Shown here in pieces: positions 10,381 through 22,687 of a stretch of 64,000 nt of DNA; the first letter of the stretch is position 1, and each line of letters opens with the position of its first letter. Both the position numbers and the translations under genes were made by a program. Source of the DNA: Campanula takesimana (Eukaryota > Streptophyta > Magnoliopsida > Asterales > Campanulaceae). The notes below the pieces were generated by a model that worked only from the letters and a program-made list of their open reading frames with translations, ran no database searches and was not told where the DNA came from. Location of the stretch: NCBI GenBank assembly GCA_026119855.1, contig JAOWBW010000868.1:186001-250000 (forward strand), read 5' to 3'.

Positions 10381-12932
10381 TGTAGATACCCCGATCTCGC
10401 ACCCCCCGACAAACCCTTTTGACCGGTTTAAACCCTAAAATTGACCTAGAACCCTCGATTTGGCTACGCGGGAGTGCCTTGAGCCTTATCAGTGCATCGA
10501 GTGGACTAACGGACTTCAAATTCATGATCAGAGCAAAAAAACGAGTAAAGAGACATGTACTTCAATTTTTGAGGTGCGCGACCCGAAACGGGTCCCGCAC
10601 CCCTAGAACTGCTCATCACCGTCTATTCTGTGCATTTAAAAATATATTATTGTCATCCCTTGCTTATAAACATATTTCAGATAGATGGATGTGACCACGG
10701 AATTATTTCAAGCAACTTTCATGTTGGGACCGCGGACAACCTGGACACCGTAGTGCGCACACACGGACAAAACTTGGACTGTTGAGGAACCAATACCGGA
10801 AGCATCATTTGTAGTCACTCATGTCAAAGAATTCAAAAGGGGAATTGATGGAGCCAGCCACCACCCAGCAAGTGGCTGCAAGTGATTGGCCAATTGGATA
10901 AGGGATTAGCCAATCAAAGCGCGACACGTGGCAAAGAAGGATTGCACCAGATTTTCTACTGCAGCTGTACGTCTACACCATGGGAGTACGGCACAAAGTG
11001 AGCCGTACGGATCCCCCTTTCTGGTAGTTCAGCAAGTTGGCCAATTTGCAACTTGGCCATTCAACTCAAAGATTAAAGCCTTCCCAGCTGCATCTACCCG
11101 GGTGGTTGCCCCCTAAATCATCCCCTAAGCCTAAGCAAGGGTACCTAGAGTAATTTTAAACCCTCCCCATCCATAACACTACCTAATTCATCCATTTTAC
11201 ACACACAATTCACACACAACCAACAAGAGCAACTCTCATACCCTCTTCACTAAAACTCACTCTCATATTGAACTCTCAAACACTCACCTTACACCTCCAT
11301 AATCTCAGTCCATACACCTCCACCACACCATCATATCACCACCATAACACCACCTTAAACACCCACACAAAACAAGAAAACAACTCACAACAAACACTCA
11401 TCCAAACAAGCACAATCACCGTCAAGAAAAACCCAAAAAATTCTTCCCTTGGAAGCAAAGGAAGCACAACATAGGTAATATCTTTTCCTTGTAATCTTCA
11501 TATGTGTAAAATGTAGATCTTCATTTGATTTTTTAAGAGGTCTAGCCACTTGTTAGGCTAGACCTCCATTATTGAACCAATGATGTAATATTGGTATCCT
11601 TTGCCATGTTCTTGTTAAACAAATGTTTGTAATGCTATATTTCAGTTGTTTTTCCTTGATATGTTCTTAGATCTTATATATATTGTCTATATTAGGTATG
11701 TTGTATATTCATATTTGTGGATTTGGGGAGGTTTTCTAAAGTCTTCATGTGTTTTCATCTAAACCCCAAATCTATCTATGTCTGTCTTGTCAAGTGTAAA
11801 ACATCATCAAGCCATGCCTAAATAAGTGATTTTCCATTCCAAAATCTATCCAAATATATCCATGTCTGTCTTGTATATCTATGCACACACAAAGTTTCAT
11901 TCCCATAGCACTCCATTCGGTTGAGTTTTGATGCTTCTTTTCATGATAATATGACTGTCCAGCAAGATCTCCAGTTTTGACCACCCTGTTTTGTCACCTC
12001 CATTACTCATATAAAATGGGATTTTTGGCCTTTGTCCATAAAATAATTTTTTTCTACACAGAATGAGGAAAATGAGAATGTAAATATCATATATTTACCA
12101 TGAGTAGAAATAGCTCTTTCCATTTTTTGTTTCAACTCTTTGCTCTCAGATTGATTTGTTTCCTGTTCTGACACTAAAATGTCAGAGGTGTTTTGATATG
12201 CTTAAACTTGCTCTCTGGACTTTCAACTTGGTATGCTTGATTTTTAAAATATTATGAACAAGTATCATGTTTGGTGTATTCTCTAATTCCCATGTTTTAA
12301 TAATGTAAATGATAGATCTTTTGTGGGTGTGCACCATTTTTTCTGTTCTGACTGCTTATGAGTTCATCTTTCATAACTTGTTTGGACATCATAAATTACT
12401 CCTAAAATCAACACAAAAATCATGTTTGATTTTTAACATGTTAGGAAGAATTAATCACCTTTTCTTTCCAGATTACATGAGTTTTGAGACAGGTACATCA
12501 AAGTGAATGGACAACAGTCCATAAACTAGAGATAAACTTGGACATTGGACATTTATTATTTTTCATGGGATTTGTCTCCCATTTATTCTCCATTGTAAAT
12601 AATAATCCCCTACCCCTTTTGTGTTTTCCTTTACTTGATATGAATGCTCAAAACCATTTTCAAAACCAAGTGAGAGTCCACCCAAACCGACTCTCATTTG
12701 TGAGTTTAAGAAAACATACCTAGAATAGGAAGACTCCTTTGTACATAAAATCACCACTTTTTGTTAAGGCATAAAAACGAGTCAAAAAATGAAGTTAAGA
12801 GGCATGCATGCTAGAGACCATCATGGGCGAGGAGAGTGCCTAACCCCTTCTCTTCTCGTAACTTAGCCCCTGAACCCACTTTCTCAAAATAAAAGGTTTT
12901 GTCTTCATTTTTCCTAAAATAAAATGAGGTGG
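10381..12932 (+). repeat. Tat-0 5' LTR, first part
   Basis: It starts TGTAGATACCCC, the typical Tat LTR start, and is cut at 12932 by Tat-1. U3 includes the dyad region 10966-11012 (AGTACGGC...GCCGTACGG). With the second part the LTR totals about 2.7 kb. Short reading frames here are not convincing genes. Confidence 0.75.
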
Positions 12933-14110
12933 TGTAGACACCCCGCCTTGGACCTCTCACCCCGATTGCATACATAGTATTTTTATTTAACTTATTTTTG
13001 TTGATTTATGTTACTTCGGTAAAGTTCCTAACTGATTCTGTTAGTTTTGGACTAAACTGCATAACAGAATTAACTTTAGAGTCATTTCTATCATTCTGCC
13101 TTTCTCACCCGCGGGCACCTCTCGTAATGGTCATGGGGCGCGCGCGCGTTTGGTCCAATAGGCCGGACTCGCGCGCTTCCCACTTTGACTGTTACGGATT
13201 GCAGCCTTTTCCCTCCTTTTTTTAGAGTAAAAAACCATCTTTTGGTCACATGTTTTATTCTAGCATTAAACCCCTTTATTTCTTAACTCTCAATCCCACA
13301 CTTCTAGCCATCTCTTTAAAATAAAATATCATTTTTTATTTTATTTGTTTTTCTCTTTTTTATTTATTTTTCTTTATTTTCTTATTGGTTGAAAAGCCAT
13401 ATTTTCCTCTCTTTTCTACCTATTTAAACCCCTTTTTTTTAACCTTAGAAAGGGACTTCAACTTCTTACACACCAAAACTCTACACACATTTTCTCAACA
13501 ATATTTTCTCTACAAAAACACTACACAAAGTGTTGCACAAGAATTTATCTACAACAAATCCATCTTCAAGTAAAAGTTTGAAGTTCTTCTCTTCTAAAGG
13601 TACTTTATTCTTCTTCTTTTATTTATCTAGTTAATGTATGCAATCTCCATAAAAAGGAATACAACCAAAAGGCCACTTCACTATTGAAGTTTGGTCAAGG
13701 TTATATTCCAACATTCTAAACTCTAGTTTAATTTACTATTCTTCTCTTAATGTAATCTTTAGCATAAATCAATAAAACAAGTTTCTTTTTATTTCTCTTT
13801 TGTAATTCCCCTTTTCTTTACATTATAATTGTTAGCACTTTTCTCACATTAAAATAAGGACATTTAGCATTAGAACACCAATAGTAGCAAGACCCGCGTA
13901 AGCGGGGCGGAGTGGGTGTTTAAGTACTTCCCACTCCATCACCTAACCCCCGAACCCTTCTCTTCCCGAATCTCTAGTTTCGTAATATTAAAACATGCTA
14001 TTTCTTTAGGTTTTTCTTATGTTTCCTCAATAACATAGGTGGCGACTCTGCAATTAAAACAAGTTAGACATCCTAGGATCCTTCCACCGCTCTAGCCAAG
14101 TAGTGGGTTT
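12933..14110 (+). repeat. Tat-1 5' LTR (3' end truncated)
   Basis: It aligns with 16250-17418 up to AGTAGTGGGTTT, then lacks the CCGGGGTATCTACA terminus. U3 has CGCGCG runs at 13136-13178, and a TATTTAAA box is at about 13421. It holds about 42 bp (around 13090-13131) that the 3' LTR lacks. The missing piece is flanked by TCAT. Confidence 0.9.
13136..13178 (+). promoter_or_regulatory. CG-rich dyads in Tat-1 U3
   Basis: GGGGCGCGCGCGCGTTT and ACTCGCGCGCTTCCC occur about 25 bp apart, roughly 250 bp upstream of the TATA box. This is the Tat-1 version of the paired CG dyads seen in other families here. The copy in the 3' LTR is at 16409-16450. Confidence 0.55.
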
Positions 14111-15705
14111 CGCAATTGACAATCTTTTTGGGGAATGATACCCGAGCAATGCAATATGGGGAGTGGTCCAAACTTAAAGGGTCTCTCAGTACTTCATGTT
14201 AAAGGTCTTCTGGTTTGAAAGGAGGGCTCTGATGTTATGCATGAATTGGATGATTCTTGTTAGGACTTACAACGAGATTATGAAGGAAGTCTTAGAGAAA
14301 AGGAAAAAGATTCAATATTTTAAACTCTATCAAAACAGGGTTATAGCGGGAAATGCCTCGGCCAATCCCAATGTTTCTGCAATTCAGCACCCCCTTCTCC
14401 AAGATCAAAAGCAAAAAGTGCGGCTTTTGAGCTTCAAGCACTAGTTGTATCCGAAGATCCGTCATTAGTTCAACTCAAGAAGACTCAAGCAATCATACTC
14501 ATTTGGGACCTTATCACACCAAGACCTTACCATCCGCGATCTCGACGGCACCACAAGGCATTACTGCATCTTTTGACATAAGCCCTTCTCCATTTGGGTA
14601 CCGACCACAATGAGGCCATTCATCTCCCCAGAAAGAGTAAGAAGGAGATCTCTATCAAGAATTCTACCCGACGATACATCCGCTCTTAATGCCGAGTTGA
14701 TTCCAAGATAATTTGGGGCTTTACATCGAAAGGTCTTCACATTCCACCGTCTTGAAGCTCGCAAACAACAAGTACATGACATTTGGGGCTTGGCAATCTC
14801 TCGAAGCTTGGTATCAAGAATCTTCTCTTGGGGCTTGCTCACAAAAGGAAATTTATTTGAGTGGGCCAAGAGATGATTTATCTTGGGGGCTACGCAAGTC
14901 ACTCAAAGTTTGGCATCAAAGGCATTCTAGGGGCTTTACAATCAGCAACCCCTTATCTCGGCATCGAAAGCCTTTGAAGCCCCATAATCGATAAATCTCT
15001 TGGGGCTAGACATCAATCTTCGTTTGGCACAGCAACGACAACAGAATTCAAGCAAGGCAATCCGGACTTCGACCGAACATGACTTGATCTTGGGTTGGCT
15101 TCACAAACACACAATGGTTAAAATGGTTCACCCAAGAACCAAAAAAAAATAAAAAAAAATAAAAACGACAAAAAGATTTTTTTTCTTTTTTATTTTTCTT
15201 ACTTGCATAAAAGTATGTGCTTCATTTTGCTTTGATCCTAGCTTTTTCCCCAGCATTCTCCATCATCCTCGAACTACGCTGGTCTGATTCTCTTTAAAGG
15301 ATACATACGCAGCCTTTTGGCATGACCAACCCATCATCCTGAATGTCATCTCACCGACACTCCATCAAAGTACAAGCAACTCATCTTCATCAAAAGTGTC
15401 GACATCCTTCATCAAAGCCACGGCATCAGAAATCCATCCCGAATCAAGCGTCCATGGTAAGTGAAGGTATAAATATCATCCACTCTTTCTACAAATCACA
15501 TCGCACACAAAAGCAATTTCTCCATCCTTTCAAAATCTCTCTCATGCAAATCTGCTTTTCCAAATCACAAAGCACCACAAGCACAATTTCACACTTCTCA
15601 CACAAGCACATGTATCTGTAAAGCACACGCATAACAGGTACAAGCACACAGCTCCATGGTGAACCACTAAAATACCACCTCATCAGCAAAGTCTACTCAA
15701 CATCG
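14111..15705 (+). other. Tat-1 internal remnant
   Basis: Degenerate. Around 14465-14630 a decayed pre-protease segment can be read (IWDL, then HHKALLH). From about 14700 there is repeated TTGGGGCT-type 3' sequence. A hairpin lies at 15270-15314. No intact gene. Confidence 0.5.
15270..15314 (+). other. Tat hairpin element (Tat-1 copy)
   Basis: GAACTACG, a GGTCTGA segment, an inner TCTCTTTAAAGGA, then ATACGCAGCC. This is the same arrangement as the copies at 35980, 38521, 44281, 50879, 55328 and 59159. Confidence 0.5.
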
Positions 15706-16090
15706 GCAGAAGGATCCTCGGATCTTGCCAGGTCTTCTCTAGACTTTAAATGAACAGCAGACGGATTCTCGGATCTTGCCAGGTCCTCTCTAGACTTTAA
15801 ATGTGCGGTAGACGGATCCTCGGATCTCGCCAAGTCTTCTCTAGATTTTAAATGCGGCAGAAGGATCCTCGGATCTCGCCAGGTCTTCTCTAGACTTTAA
15901 ATGTGCAGCAGACAGATTCTCGGATCTCGCCAGGTCTTCTCTAGACTTTAAATGTGTGGCAGACGGATCCTCGGATCTCGCCAGGTCTTCTCTAGACTTT
16001 AAATGTGGCAGACAGATTCTCGGATCTCGCCAAGTCTTCTCTAGACTTTAAATGCGGCAGACGGATCCTCGGATCCCGCCAGTCCTCTAT
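15706..16090 (+). repeat. Tandem array, unit 46-50 bp (about 8 copies)
   Basis: Units read GCAGACGGATCCTCGGATCT followed by CGCCAGGTCTTCTCTAGACT and TTAAATG, with small length changes at the junction. The array sits just before the PPT and 3' LTR of Tat-1. Confidence 0.92.
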
Positions 16091-16236
16091 CAGCAAATGT
16101 CGCTCACACAGGGAGCGCATTCCTATCCCTTGCAATTTCAATAATTCCTGCTTTTTATCGAGTCTTTATTTTCTTTTGTCGATGTCCTCGGCGGTTGTCT
16201 TTCTTTCGTCGACGCATTTTGCTTTTCAATCCACGC

Positions 16237-16249
16237 CGCCGAGGGGATC
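16237..16249 (+). other. Tat-1 polypurine tract
   Basis: GCCGAGGGGATC directly precedes the 3' LTR start TGTAGACACCCC. Confidence 0.75.
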
Positions 16250-17418
16250 TGTAGACACCCCTCCTTGGACCTCTCACCCCGATTGCATACATATTATTTT
16301 TATTTAACTTATTTTTGTTGATTTCTGTTACTTAGGTTAAGTTTCTAACTGATTCCGTTAGTTTTGGAATAAACTGCATAACAGAATTAACTTTAGAGTC
16401 ATTTCATGGGGCGCGCGCGCGTTTGGTCCAATAGGCCGGACTCGCGCGCTTCCCACTTTGACTGTTACGGATTGCAGCCTTTTCCCTCCTTTTCCCTCCT
16501 TTTTTTAGAGTCAAAAACCATCTTTTGGTCACATATTTTATTCTAGCATTAAACCCCTTTATTTCATAACTCCCAATCCCACACTTCTAGCCATCTCTTT
16601 AAAATAAAATATCCTTTTTTATTTTATTTGATTTTCTCTTTTTTCTTTATTTTTCTTTATTTTTCTTTATTTTCTTATTGGTTGAAAAGCCATCTTTTCC
16701 TTTCTTTTCTACCTATTTAAACCACTCTTTTTTACCTTAGAAAGGGACTTCAACCTCTTACACACCAAAACTCTACACACATTTTCTCAATAATATTTTC
16801 TCTGCAAAAACACTACACAAAGTGTTGCACAAAAATTTCTCTACAACAAATCCATCTTCAAGTAAAAGTTTGAAGTTCTTCTCTTCTAAAGGTACTTTAT
16901 TCTTCTTCTTTTATTTGTCTAGTTAATGTATGCAATCTCCATAAAAAGGAATACAACCAAAAGGCCACTTCACTATTGAAGTTTGGTCAAGGTTATATTT
17001 CAACATTCTAAACTCTTGTTTAATTTACTATTCTTCTTTTAATGTAATCTTTAGCATAAATCAATAAAACAAGTTTCTTTTTATTTCTCTTTTGTAATTC
17101 CCCCTTTCTTTACATTATAATTGTTAGCACTTTTCTCATATTAAAATAAGGACATTTAGCATTAGAATACCAATAGTAGCAAGACCCGCGTAAGCGGGGC
17201 GGAGTGGGTGTTTAAGTACTTCCCACTCCGTCACCTAACCCCCGAACCCTTCTCTTCCCGAATCTCTAGTTTCGTAATATTAAAATAGGCTATTTCTTTA
17301 GGTTTTTCTTATGTTTCCTCAATAACATAGGTGGCGACTCTACAATTAAAACAAGTTAGACATCCTAGGATCCTTCCACCGTTCTAACCAAGTAGTGGGT
17401 TTTTCCGGGGTATCTACA
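16250..17418 (+). repeat. Tat-1 3' LTR
   Basis: 1169 bp, from TGTAGACACCCC to GGGGTATCTACA. U3 dyads are at 16409-16450 and a TATTTAAA box at about 16714. A PBS-like GGTGGCGACTCT word lies inside at about 17329, some 90 bp before the LTR end. Confidence 0.92.
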
Positions 17419-17423
17419 GGTGG

Positions 17424-17570
17424 TGACTCTTGCAATGTTTAAAATTTCGAGAGGACACCCTTGTGTGAAACCGAGCACATTTCCAAAAGCGCATTGGCAC
17501 AAGGCGTGGTGCCTGAATCGCTTTCAAGAGCGATCATATCGGTGCGCGGCTTCGAGCGCGGGCTCTCACA
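17424..17570 (+). repeat. Tat-0 5' LTR, last part
   Basis: It resumes after the duplicated GGTGG and ends GGGCTCTCACA, immediately before the PBS. Confidence 0.75.
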
Positions 17571-17590
17571 GTGGCGACTCTGCTGGGGAC
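17571..17590 (+). other. Tat-0 primer-binding site
   Basis: GTGGCGACTCTGCTGGGGAC, the PBS word of Tat/Ogre-type elements (reported as tRNA-Arg complementary). Confidence 0.85.
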
Positions 17591-18538
17591 TTTTCTAAGT
17601 GGGCTAGAATCTATTTTTTTTTTGTGCATGCCATGCTTTATATGCTTTATCTTGTTTGTATAGTTATGCCTAACATCTTTTTGTAGGGACATTTCTTTTT
17701 ACTTTTATGTATATATATGTGTGGTGAATGTTTCCCTTTTAAATAAAAAAAACAAAAAAAAAGATTTTCTTTTTTCTTTCTTGCTTTCAAAAATTCATTT
17801 TCAAAAGTATAGATACCTCACACACATGCACATTTTTTGAACTTGCAATTTAGAACCGTACAACCCATAGGGAGTGTTACCCGAGGACATAAGGGAGCTC
17901 ATTGACTTCCCGATAGGGTCCGCAGTTAACATTCCCGCCCAAAGCGCGCATACTTGTCGTTGCGAAGGGTGTAAACCTAGCCTTCCTTTCCGAAGCCTTG
18001 AGTCCATGTTTTCAAAATGACACGTCTTAGACTTCATGCCCGTTTTTTTCTAGCAATTTCCCTACAATCCTATGAGTTCCCAAAAGAAAGGCTATAAACG
18101 ACCTCAATTGTGGATATCATGTAGAATTCTTGGATTGACTTGAAATTGCCAAGACCCTCACATAGACCGTAAACGAATGGTGGATCCTCGAAAGAGTATA
18201 TTCCCTTCGCTAGGGGATTGGACGGCCAATAGTACAGGTGAAAAACGTTAGTCCAATACTTTGGAGACGGTATCCACTATTCCATGATTTAATGAAGAAG
18301 TGTGTTAAAATGAAGAAAGTGCTTATCCGGCAATTCTAGGGGTTTTTTTGTGCTTTTTGAATGACTTTTGAATCAAGCTTGAGAACTCTCAAAATTTCCA
18401 TTCTTTAATCCACCCCATACACCATCCCTTTCAAATACACTAAGCCTGGCATCTACTTGGAGAGGGGGAGTTAGAAACAAGAAAGGAAGGTTGATCCGAG
18501 TTACCGAGATAGTTCCCGCTACCAAGGAGACACTTGCA
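17591..18538 (+). other. Tat-0 5' leader
   Basis: Non-coding. It holds a segment at 18231-18290 (GTACAGGTGAAAAACGTTAG ... TATCCACTATTCCA) that recurs in the leaders of Tat-2 (36711) and Tat-M (50098, inverted). Confidence 0.6.
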
Positions 18539-18785
18539 ATGGCCGAAGAAGGGAATGATCAGGGTTATGTACCGCCACCGGGGATTCAAGTTTGGTTAGA
18601 ACAGAATGTGCTGAATCAGATTAGGAATCAGCAAGATGAGTTGCTTGCTACGTTAATGCAGATGCAAAATCAAAGAAATGGGGATCCCAACGGCATTCCC
18701 AATGGTAATGGAAATCCCAATGGCAATGACCTTCCGAATGGCAATGGTAACGGCAATGGTAATGGGGATCCCAACGGCGTCCCTA
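18539..18785 (+). pseudogene. Tat-0 gag, N-terminal part
   Basis: It starts at the ATG at 18539 (MAEEGNDQGYVPPPG). After a Gln-rich segment it enters a run of Asn-Gly-Pro repeats (NGDPNGIPNGNGNPNGN type). The reading frame is cut by the solo LTR at 18786. The repeat continues beyond the insertion at 20169. Confidence 0.65.
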
Positions 18786-20163
18786 TATTGGATATTATGC
18801 CCTAGGCCCTTGAGAAAGGCCTATGTGTTATATCATAGCTTCATTGTTATAAAGATAACAAACTCGATTATTATATATTTTGCATGTTTATTATAATAAT
18901 CATTGTCCCTAGCACTTATGAAGGGCTAGCATGAGTTTAATGGATAATCATTTGATGATTATGGTGCATAGGATGCGGATTAAACTTGTGGGTACTTGTT
19001 GGAAAACAATGTACTGGATAGAGCCGTTATGAGATTTATGTCATGGTCAAATGTCATAATTAAATCTCATGATAGTCAAACCATTTGAATCCTTAGACCT
19101 GAGATTATCATAGTCTTCCACATGATGAACATTATGCTTGACGTACTCAAACGCTACCCTTAACCGGGTGGTTATAAAGGCTACGATTGGCATAATCGGA
19201 TTCTTGTAGGTAAGAATGATAAGTCAAGATGGGATTTCTCTCTCTCTCAAGAGAGATATCTGCTTGGCCACTCGATGAGTGAGATTGATGATAGTGTACG
19301 GCCGTACCCAAATGAATTGATGTGTTCAATGTCATTTGCTCATATCAATCTACTCGGGATCGAGAAAGCATTGGATAACATAAGTTGATGTGGACAATGA
19401 CTTTTGTCCAATATGATATCGTGTGACAAAGGGATTGTGATATGTTCTATAAGGTAACTTTGAACTTTCAAAGTTATACTAATTGGGTAGTCATAATGGC
19501 TTGTTAGAGTCCACTTATGACTTACGGGTTCTGAATGGTTCGTACTCGTTGCCAACTTAGTATAATCCTATTGGGTCACACACAATAGAACAGAAAAAAA
19601 ATCTGGGATTTTGCACAAGGCGACCGTACGGCCGTGTTGAAGCCGCACGGCTCCTAAGGAGCCGCACGGCTCTCTTCCCCAAATCTGGTCAGTTTGTTCA
19701 GATTTCTTGTGTGACAAGGAATCCCGATCCCAAACGGAATTAGGTCAAACCCTCATATAAATATATGCAGCCGGGTTTGACAGCCTCCAATGTTGATTTT
19801 GGAAATCACAACACATTGTTTTAGAAACAATAAAACATAGAGAGGTGGGATTATTAGTTTTGAGATTTAGAATCATCAAAATCAATAATCAATGGAGCAA
19901 AATAATTCCTTTGAAGAAATCATTTCTTCACCAAGCCTTGGATCTAGCAATTAATCAAGAAGGTGTTCTTGAGTCCGTTCAACGTGTGGATACCGGTAGA
20001 GGGTGTTTGCTTTTCAACACCTAAAGTCCGTGTTCATGGATTTGATCTTTAAGGGATAGTTTCTTTCATCTTGTATTTAATTTAATCAACATGCACGTAT
20101 CCGGGCTCATGGGTGTTTGATCTTATGTTTCTTCCGTTGCACATGATGCATCAAAACCCAACA
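18786..20163 (+). mobile_element. Solo LTR, Copia type
   Basis: 1378 bp between perfect CCCTA duplications (18781-18785 and 20164-20168). It runs from TATTGGATATTATGCCCTAG (first G mutated) to AAAACCCAACA. It is clearly related to the Copia LTR at 22688, sharing the GTACTGGA, CAAACGCTACC and TTGGCATAATCGGATTC segments. The TATA box is at 19755-19763. Confidence 0.88.
19621..19672 (+). promoter_or_regulatory. CG dyads in solo-LTR U3
   Basis: GACCGTACGGCC, then AGCCGCACGGCT twice, joined by GGCTCCTAAGGAGCC. All are inverted repeats. They end about 80 bp before the TATA box. Confidence 0.6.
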
Positions 20164-20168
20164 CCCTA

Positions 20169-21990
20169 ATGGTAACGGCAACGGCCCACTCAATGGAAAT
20201 GAAGTGGTAACGGGGATCCCAACGGCACCCCCACTGGAAATGGTAATGGAAACACCAATGGGAACAACGCCAACACCAACGGTCGTATGGTCCATCCTGA
20301 TCTCAGCGGCGGGAATCACAACTTCATCCCTAACCAACAAAACTTTGCGGTGAACCCATCTCAGTATCCACCCGACCACAGTGCCTTCGCCCAATACATG
20401 CAAGCTCTCTATCCAAATCACCTACCCAATGCTTTCGGTACATTTTCCAACAATACCCCTCCGAATCAAGGCAACTCCCACGGTGGTTTTTCCAACAGCA
20501 TCCCCTAAATCAAGGAGCCTCCTACATGCAAGATCCCAACTTCATCCACCAAATGGAAGCCTTTTACAAAGGAGTCCCCTATGTAACCCTCACTAAGACT
20601 GAAATTAAAATGAAAGAAATGAAGGAAATGATGAAGCAAATTATGAATAAAGGAGAATTTTCTGTTGATTCTTTAAAATTGTTCCCGTTTGCTGTTCTTC
20701 CCCTAAAATTCAAAATGCCCGATGTTGAGAAATTTGATGGTACAGGTTGCCCAAAGGCCCACCTGAAGTCTTATGCCCATGTTATGCAATCCCATGGGGA
20801 AATGTTCGGGCCATGGCCTCCAACTTTCATCTGACTTTGGTAGGACCGGCCAAACAGTGGTTCATGACTGTTGACTCTGATTTGATTGAGAATTGGAGCA
20901 AGCTTGTTGATAAGTTCCAGAAGAGGTACAAAGACAACTCTACCTGGGAGAAAAGCCATCGTGAGCTTGATGCATGCACTCAACGTTAAAAGGAGACTTT
21001 CTTCGAATTTGCTAGTAGATGGAGAAAGAAGGTCGCTCAGACTTTGGAGAGGCCCGACAGTGCCGAACAAACTCGCATTTTCCTCAAGAACCTCCAACCG
21101 GTTTATGCTTAAAAGATGAAATACCTACCATTCCCTGACTTTGCTTCCATCTTGGATGTGGGTGGTCGTATTGATGAGGATGTCAGAACCGGGGTACTCA
21201 AGCTAGATCCTTAACCAAGTTCTTATAGATACCGCTCAACAGCTAAAGTACACTCTCCCGCTGTAAACCATGTTGCTATAACTCCCACACCATTCTGGGG
21301 TAACACCGCTAGTTCCAGTCAAAAGGATTACAACAGAGCTCCTCCCTGCTACAATCAAGGTGGGTCAGTTAACTCCATCAATAACCAGTAAAAGGTTAAC
21401 AGGAATAAGAGTAGGATGGACAGACATTTGGACAAATTCAATGTGCCCTTATCTACTCTTCTTCAAGGCCTAATTTCCCAAGGAGTGTTGAAGCCGATAG
21501 AAGGATATCGTGCACTAAATCCTTTGCTTAAATGTTGGGATGCGTACAAATACTGTGCATACCACGTATCACCTGGTCATGCCACTAACGACTGTTAGAG
21601 CCTGAAACACATTCTGCAAGATATGATCGATGATGGGGTAATTTAAAAACCGCCCCAGCCCAATGTTGTGAACAATCCTCTTCCTGATATTCACATGATC
21701 GAGTTTGAAGGAAACTACTCATCGACTAGTTTCATTATGTTAAAGAAAGCTCTGAGTTACACTGTAATCCCTCTAGTGAATAAAGTTGTTGAGTGAAATA
21801 TGATCTCTTTGGAGTCCATTATCTCTAGCACTAAGACCGTGGAAGAACAATGGACCCATCTCGAACAAGCTACTTGGGTCGGCGGAAATGTGAATCATCT
21901 TACTCGCTTAGGAAGAGCCTATCAGTCTCCTAATCCTGAGGCAAATGGATCCGAAAATAACAAAGAATAGGTTTTCGTCCCCAAGGAAAG
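20169..21990 (+). pseudogene. Tat-0 gag, main part
   Basis: The Asn-Gly repeat continues, with a frameshift near 20200 and another after 20505. A Retrotrans_gag-like core runs from about 20640 to 21110 (LKFKMPDVEKFDGTGCPKAH, then AKQWF, then LERPDSAEQTRIFLKNLQP), with a frameshift near 20830 and stops at about 20989 and 21110. A C-rich tail near 21530-21600 (KYCAYHVSPGHATNDC) matches the gag end of Tat elements. Further stops follow to 21970. It is certainly non-functional. Confidence 0.8.
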
Positions 21991-22687
21991 GTGGGAGAAA
22001 ACCCAGTTTTAGCTCAATTGAAGAAGACCCAGGCTAACATATCCATTTGGGGCTTACTCTCATCTTCCAAAGAACACCAAGACATTTTGGTGAAGGCTCT
22101 TAGTCAAGCTGTCATCCCCATCGAAACTTCTCCCAACGATCTTGTCCAGATGGTCGGCAACATACATTTTGGGAACATCATCACTTTCACTAATCTTGAT
22201 GTGCCAAAGATTGGTCCTAATCACATTAAAGCTATGCACATTACTGTTGGTGTCGGAGGTGAGCATTTGGCTCGGGTTTTGGTTGACAATGGTTCTTCTG
22301 TGAATGTATGCCCCGTGTATGTTCTCGCCGATTTGGGTATCAAGATAACAAATTTGACTCCATCTTCCCAAGTGGTTTGCGCGTACGATAGTACCATTCG
22401 CTGTGTCTTAGGTGTTGTCTCTCTCACTCTCACTATCGGCCCTTTGATAATGCCGATTGAATTCCAAGTGATTGACATCAAATCTACCTTCAGTCTACTT
22501 TTGGGACGTCCCTGGATTCATGGAGTGAAAGGTGTTACTTCCTCCTACCACCAGTGCATCAAGTTTATCCATGATAATCATGTTGTGGTAATTCATGCTC
22601 AAGATGACACTCAAGTTCATGATCTCCCTGTCTTGGGAATTGAGCACAAGGATACCGGCATTTTTCTCAGCGGGTTTGAGGTGATCC
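21991..22687 (+). pseudogene. Tat-0 aspartic protease region
   Basis: An open segment preceded by stops. It contains the pre-protease ISIWGLLSSSKEHQ helix, the active-site segment VLVDNGSSVN (DNG in place of DSG/DTG, usual in Tat) and the C-terminal LLLGRPWIHG. The Copia element cuts it at 22687, so the last codons of the open stretch come from the Copia LTR. The protein resumes at 31232. Confidence 0.82.

Larger units (their letters stand above)
12933..17418 (+). mobile_element. Tat-1: internally deleted Tat element
   Basis: TSD GGTGG (12928-12932 and 17419-17423) brackets two related LTRs. The 5' LTR lacks its last few bases, and the PBS, gag and almost all of pol are gone. The remaining interior (14111-16249) is 3' region with a tandem array and a PPT. 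It is inserted in the Tat-0 5' LTR. Confidence 0.9.

Noticed and set aside
11268..11474. Thr/Ser/His-rich frame in the Tat-0 LTR
   Set aside because: Low-complexity CA-rich DNA inside an LTR, with no supporting feature.
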